The position numbers were made by a program, and so were the translations under genes. A stretch of DNA of 64,000 nucleotides from Omphiscola glabra (Eukaryota > Mollusca > Gastropoda > Lymnaeidae), in contig OZ024809.1 in assembly GCA_964017045.1 (NCBI GenBank), positions 24,923,618-24,987,617 on the forward strand. Reading direction: 5' to 3'. Below, piece after piece: positions 59,151 through 64,000 of the stretch. How positions within the stretch are numbered: position 1 is the stretch's first letter; every line of letters begins with the position of its first letter. The notes beneath the pieces were generated by a model. It did no database searches. It saw nothing but the letters and a program-made list of their open reading frames with translations, and was not told the DNA's origin.

Positions 59151-60089
59151 GGGGGGCTGAAAGATAAATTATTCCCACTCAAAAATTGAATGTTTTTGTT
59201 TCACAAAGTTTGGTTTGAACAGAATTCTTAGTTAAAGTCCTAATCAGTCTATTCACTTTTCTTTGCATTATCACATCTCAAATAAATATTACCACCAGAG
59301 AATGAAGCTTTAAACTATAAATAATTAAAACACAATTTAAAATAAAATAAAAACGAAACCTACGTTTTAAAAGGGTAGATGGTTGGTTGTGTTTTTATTA
59401 CAATCTTCACTTTCCCGACATTCCTTGTTTTCCCATAGCTTGCGCTCTTGTGTCCATAACGTAAGACAACTTCCAGTATTATGAAACTATTCAACATGGC
59501 TATGTTTCCATAGCTAATAATAAGTCTTCCAAGAATTGAGGAAATTAACATTGTTACCTTGTTACCAAAATTTACAGGAGGAAAAAATAGATCAGGTTAA
59601 CAATAAACCCCCCCCCCCCCAAAAAAAAAACAAAAAAAAAAAACAGCTTCCAACCAAAAACCCGCCCTGGCCTAATTATCCATCTTACTATTAAAATTGA
59701 GCGCATGGTAAATACTTCTAAATGTGGACAACGAAATCGTGTTTGTTTTTTTTAACCCTCCCACCTCCTTAGAATTACAAAAGAAACAAAACAATCCCCA
59801 TAAGCCCCACTATTTTAATGAGTTCTTTAAAACATAATTATTTTTGTTAAAGAAAAGAAGTAAAATGCACTTGTATCTCAAACAGAAGGAACAGCTCTCC
59901 CCGCACTCAATCAGAGATGTCAAGCAATCACGTGCCGTGCTGTGATTGGTCCAATCTTGTGTGGCATCGAATTGACACGAAACTGTCAGGCACATCAGAT
60001 TGTTGACCTTCCGATCACCAAGTCGAGATGTGCGTGCCAGGAGACCACTAGCATGGATGACGTGTCACTGGCTCACGTGGTTACCATTC
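59151..60089. other. No gene; poly(C)/poly(A) at about 59608-59642
   Basis: AT-rich. Short frames lack domains. Confidence 0.5.
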
Positions 60090-60400
60090 TGGACTATACC
60101 CTGACAATGTTTTTGACATTTGTCATTTTTCCCATTTATCATAACAGTATTAGTGCCATTTCTAATTTCTGCCATTTAGCCGGCCATTATTTGTGACATT
60201 TTTATGCTTCTGCTATTTACCCTGTCATTATTTGTGACATCTCTCATTTCTGCTACACACTTTGACATAATGTGTGCTATTTGTCGGTAATGTTCTATAA
60301 CCTACCCCGTCGATGTTTTGACATTTGTCGTTTCGCGTTATACACTGGTAATATTCGTGAAATTTGTAATTTCTTCTCTATACTGGAAAATACATGTAAT
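60090..60400. repeat. Degenerate tandem repeat, about 50-60-bp unit
   Basis: GACATTTGTCATTT and CATTATTTGTGACAT words recur with many changes. Confidence 0.65.
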
Positions 60401-60491
60401 TGAGATATTTGTCACATGAAATCTTTCTATCATGCACAAAAGTAGAATAAGACTTTCTTGAACAAGGAATGCTTACTAAATACCTTGTCGG

Positions 60492-61614
60492 CAATGTTCC
60501 CTTTAAGCTGGGCGGCTGCGCGGCCGAGGAGCTATCTCGCAGACGCCATGCAGCAGTTTTGAGTATCTGCGCAGCAAATTTTTATAAAGATAAAGTAGAA
60601 CAGATACGATGCACTCTGCAGCCGGAATTATACAATTTTTATAACATATACATCCAGGATTTTAATTTGATTCAGATCTACATTTTTGTCTTTTTACGTA
60701 GAACTATTGATTTACATACCGATACATACCGGATCTAGCTAGCCTCGTTCTGAATCACCGCCGCCAGTCATGTCAATTTTCTGGCGCATACTGCGCAGTG
60801 AATGTGTATAAAGTAAATAATCGCATATCTCTAGTTTATTTTAAATGTAACAGCTAATTATTTTAAATAAAGTTTTAACTTTTCTGTCTAAATGTCAGTT
60901 AAGCGAATTGTCAGATTCATCTCTTGCTGAGAAAAAGTTTAGATCAAATTTGAAACGGTTTGGCTCAATGAATGCAGCACTACTGAATTCGTCGTCAGAT
61001 CGGCCTCTCAAGCTGGGGGATAGTTTTAAATATCGTGAAATTGATGCGACCATGAAGCATACCAGTTTCTAAAAGCAATGATCGCTAAGCTCCGTGCCCA
61101 GTACTTCGGTGAAAATGTGCACTTGTCCGAAGAGATTGCTGAATTGCTTGCAAATGACGAGGATATGAACATGAGTTACATCCTAAAATTTTTTGAATGT
61201 TTATGTTTGCACCTGGACTATCGTTTCCCTGAAAGTGAATTGATGCAATGGCGAATTTTTGAGTTATCAATTTTAATCGACATTTACAATTTTAATTTTG
61301 GCCAAGAAGAAATTGCAGCACTGGTTTCTAGACATGCGGTATTCCTGGAAATCTATGACGTCATTCTGTCGAAAGTTAAGTATCAGTATCGTAAGTTAAG
61401 GTTTGTGCTTGCAGAAAAAATGAAATGTGGGTTGATGCAGACTTTCGACGAGATGGTTCCATATGTAATAAATGAGGAGCAATTCGACGACATTGCCATT
61501 CTGTTGGATATTTGTGCTACATTTCTTGCATCAAGCGCCAAAAGTGAAAGTGGATTCAGCCAAATGAAATGTATAAAAATAATATCCGAAATAGGCAGGA
61601 AGAGTTATAATTAG
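60492..61614 (+). mobile_element. hAT element remnant (second family)
   Basis: CAATGTTCCCTTTAAGCTG at 60492 is a candidate hAT left end, followed by GC-rich palindromic subterminal sequence (GGCGGCTGCGCGGCC). Transposase remains lie downstream at 60893-61614. No right end was found. Confidence 0.5.
60893..61614 (+). pseudogene. hAT transposase C-terminal fragment
   Basis: A first piece (about 60893-61070) reads LSDSSLAEKKFRSNLKRFGS and ends in a stop. In another frame, 61078-61614 gives an uninterrupted stretch of 178 codons. It ends DICATFLASSAKSESGFSQM, which matches the hAT dimerisation domain pattern (…S.aERsFS…), with Lys-Ser-Glu-Ser in place of the usual ERsFS approach. Zinc-finger-protein-862-like or related hAT-derived proteins share this kind of C-terminus. 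The BED finger and catalytic DDE core are not visible. The long clean frame could also be a domesticated fragment, but no start context or flanking exon supports that. Confidence 0.6.
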
Positions 61615-61884
61615 ACATGCCTATGAGAATTAAGTCTTAGAATGATGGACATCTGATCAACCTTAAGAATATGTATAAAAGAAGGATATTGTTAAAAGAC
61701 AGACGCCAGAGTACCTCCAGAAATGATTTAATCAAATGACTAGCGGCCATTGGTATTGGATGTAATGGAATTTATTTGCTTACCCAAATACGGAAAATTA
61801 ATAGAAATAACTATAGCTTTGATGAAACTATTGTTAAATATCTTATTATAATTATTTCATTATAGTTCCTTTATTTGTATATAA
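61615..61884. other. No gene recognised
   Basis: AT-rich spacer. Confidence 0.5.
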
Positions 61885-61985
61885 AATATATGTGTGTTTG
61901 TGTGTGTGTTTGTATGTGTGTGTGTGTGTGTGTGTTTGTGTGTGGTTTTGTGTGTGTGTTTGTGTGTGTGTGTTTATTTGTTTGT
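61885..61985. repeat. GT microsatellite with TTT interruptions
   Basis: GTGTGT runs separated by TTTGT units. Confidence 0.95.
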
Positions 61986-62999
61986 TCGTTTCTTTGTTTA
62001 TTTCGGCTGTAAAATTTTGCACACGAACCAGCAAACGTTAGAAGCAACATTGCTTGTCGGTTGTTCCTAATTGTTTGTTCTTTGTTGTTCATTGCCATGA
62101 CAATATCCAAGGTGGAGAGAAGTCATGTTCTAAGCATTGAAATCCGGATATTTCAAAACTGTGTACGCCGATGCAGTTATTAGTTGACACTTAGTTTATG
62201 ATGACGCGTGGACTGATATCTTTCTCTTCAGATATTTTGGAAGATCTGGACAGCTTTTCTATTTATATCTTGACCAAGATCTTGTCGCTAAATATTTGTT
62301 AATGCTTTGAAAAATTGCCATTATAAAAAGCCATACTAAAAGCAAGAGTCAATCAATTCTTATTTGACCCGGTTTCTCCGTTTTAAACATATTGTATCCA
62401 GACATAATCCACTTAACTATCCAACAGCGATTACAGAATCCTATTATAGCCACATTCATTTCCGCTGCTCCCCCCCCCCCTTTTTTTCCCACTCTTGACC
62501 TAGTTACCAGAACAACACATAAACGATGTACAGCTTGTATTTTGCTGATGTTCCAGAAAAACCTGCCACGCCTTTGTTCAATTATTATTTTTTTTAAATT
62601 TTAATTTTAAATCGATGATGCATAGACTTTAATGCCTCCATTTTAATTTCAGTTGATTTCCGTTTCCGGTTTACATAAACTTTTTAAAAAATGGTATGTT
62701 CAAGAAGAGGAAAGTGAATATTTTGTCTTTTCCAAATCCGTTTCTAATGTGAAGAAAAAACAAAACTCTTGGTAAACTGGGTCATTTGTTGTGAACGATT
62801 ATGTCCCCACTCCCTCCTTTTCATCTAAAATCAGAGTGATTCTCTCCCCCTCCCTCTCATTCAGACCGATAAGTTGGCAAGCCCCGCGTAGATTAGGCAG
62901 TAATGATGAGGATAAGGGGCTTCAGGGCTGCCCTAATGGCCTAATGACATCACTAATGTAGATGGATCAACGCCATTTCTCAGCTGTAAATATGGGGTG
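61986..62999. other. No gene recognised
   Basis: Poly(C)/poly(T) near 62469-62487. No domain-bearing frame. Confidence 0.5.
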
Positions 63000-63100
63000 T
63001 TGCTCAACAGTCAGTGCTCTATCTAACAGTAGTCAGTGTTCTATCTTACAACAGTCAGTGTTCTATCTTTCAACACTCATTGTTCTATCTTAGTGTGGAA
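63000..63100. repeat. Tandem repeat, about 27-bp unit, 4 copies
   Basis: The core is CAGTCAGTGTTCTATCTTAC. Confidence 0.92.
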
Positions 63101-63534
63101 ATTTCTCTCACTTAGTGACAAAAAATAACAGCAAAAACAAAAGACAAAAAACGCACTGTTCATGTAAAATTGAACAAGTTTTGTAGAAATACTTCCAAAT
63201 TTATATAATGTGGCATGCCATCCAATGTCATCCTCTCTGGCTTGCTCACAGCTGTGTGGCTGGTTCCCACAAAAAGTATAATTTGTCAATAGTCAAAAGT
63301 CCCATTGTGACTACAGTAACAATTCAGATTGATGTAATTGGTTCCGGTCCAAATCCAGGCTGCAGCCACACACGCAGTGTCTTTTATTAAAGGCAAGGTT
63401 GGCAACACGAGACCCCAGAGACTTACCTTGCGAGGAATAGCTGCTATATTGCACTTTGAATAGAACCACTGACTTACTCAAATATGTTCAATTAATGTCC
63501 AGTGACTGAATGGCTGATGTTAGGAAAGACAGCC
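63101..63534. other. No gene recognised
   Basis: Short frames without domains. Confidence 0.5.
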
Positions 63535-63785
63535 ATGCAGCGGATAAGGACAAAAAGATAAAGACATTGTATTGGATGAGGACAAAAAGAGAAAGTCATT
63601 ATGTATAGGATGAGTACAAATAGACAAAGACATTATGTATGGGATGAGGACAAATAGATTAAGACATTATGTTTGGGAATAGGACGAAAAGATAAAGACA
63701 TTGTATTAGATGAGGACAAAAAGATAAAGACAGTATGCGTGGAATGAGGACAAAAAGATAAAAACGTTATGCATAGGATGAGGGA
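63535..63785. repeat. Minisatellite, about 36-bp unit, about 7 copies
   Basis: The core is GATGAGGACAAAAAGATAAA followed by GACATTATGTAT. Confidence 0.93.
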
Positions 63786-64000
63786 TCTGATCAATACAAT
63801 ATATACGATCTGAGAAAACTGATCAATAAATACAATTGATAATAGATAGTGCCTTACAACAGAGAAAGCAAATCAGTTGTCCCAAAAACCAGGCCATATT
63901 TCCCACAGCTCCAAACGAGGCCAGACTTTGGTCTAACATAAAACTTGGTGGTCCCGGCGGACCCAGCGCTGATTGCTTAGACGCTTTCTGAAATTGACCA

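Overview
This window reads as eukaryotic intergenic or intronic DNA from a large, repeat-rich animal genome. I recognise no intact host gene, no spliced gene model, no tRNA or rRNA and no CRISPR array. The coding sequence I can identify all belongs to transposable elements: several LINE clades, hAT DNA transposons, a Penelope-like remnant and an LTR-element remnant. Everything else is tandem-repeat arrays, simple repeats and AT-rich filler. A marine invertebrate, most likely a mollusc (gastropod), fits the mix: CR1/L2/RTE LINEs, a coiled-coil-rich gag start, a Penelope-like hammerhead and very dense minisatellites. That host call is inference from repeat style, not from a diagnostic gene.

Layout. 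0-4 kb: a hAT-like MITE end, a 50-bp minisatellite and a 5'-truncated LINE (family A) whose reverse transcriptase is still open. 6.2-9.8 kb: a 26-bp array, then a 3.3-kb satellite of about 94 units of 35 bp. 12.5-14.4 kb: a decayed minus-strand LINE (family B). 14.8-15.4 kb: a 24-bp array. 16-17.2 kb: a short hAT MITE and a Penelope-like inverted pair carrying a hammerhead ribozyme motif. 18.7-22.3 kb: a second family A copy, then an LTR-like repeat pair with a tRNA-Leu-type primer site and a gag-like fragment, invaded by LINE tails. 25.3-29.2 kb: a 3.9-kb hAT-ended element with an 8-bp target duplication, holding LINE debris. 29.5-36.1 kb: stacked minisatellites, including a 1.8-kb array of 10-bp units. 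36.4-39.5 kb: a nearly full-length RTE-type LINE on the minus strand. 39.6-48.7 kb: more minisatellites, hAT MITEs and L2-like LINE 3' ends. 50.6-52.9 kb: a decayed ZMYM-like hAT transposase. 53.9 kb: a pure CTAT microsatellite. 56.5-59.1 kb: three further arrays. 60.5-61.6 kb: a second, unrelated hAT transposase remnant.

How the parts relate. Many elements are nested: L2-like tails lie inside minisatellites and inside the LTR-like element, and a family B tail lies inside one LTR. Each LINE family has its own simple-repeat tail: family A CAGAAC, family B GAA, family C (L2-like) AAT, and the RTE ATG. Family A copies differ by only a few bases across about 310 shared bases, so that family moved fairly recently. 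Many long open frames here are artefacts of arrays whose period keeps frame (12, 21, 24, 27 or 48 bp) or whose units lack stop codons (10 bp, CTAT).
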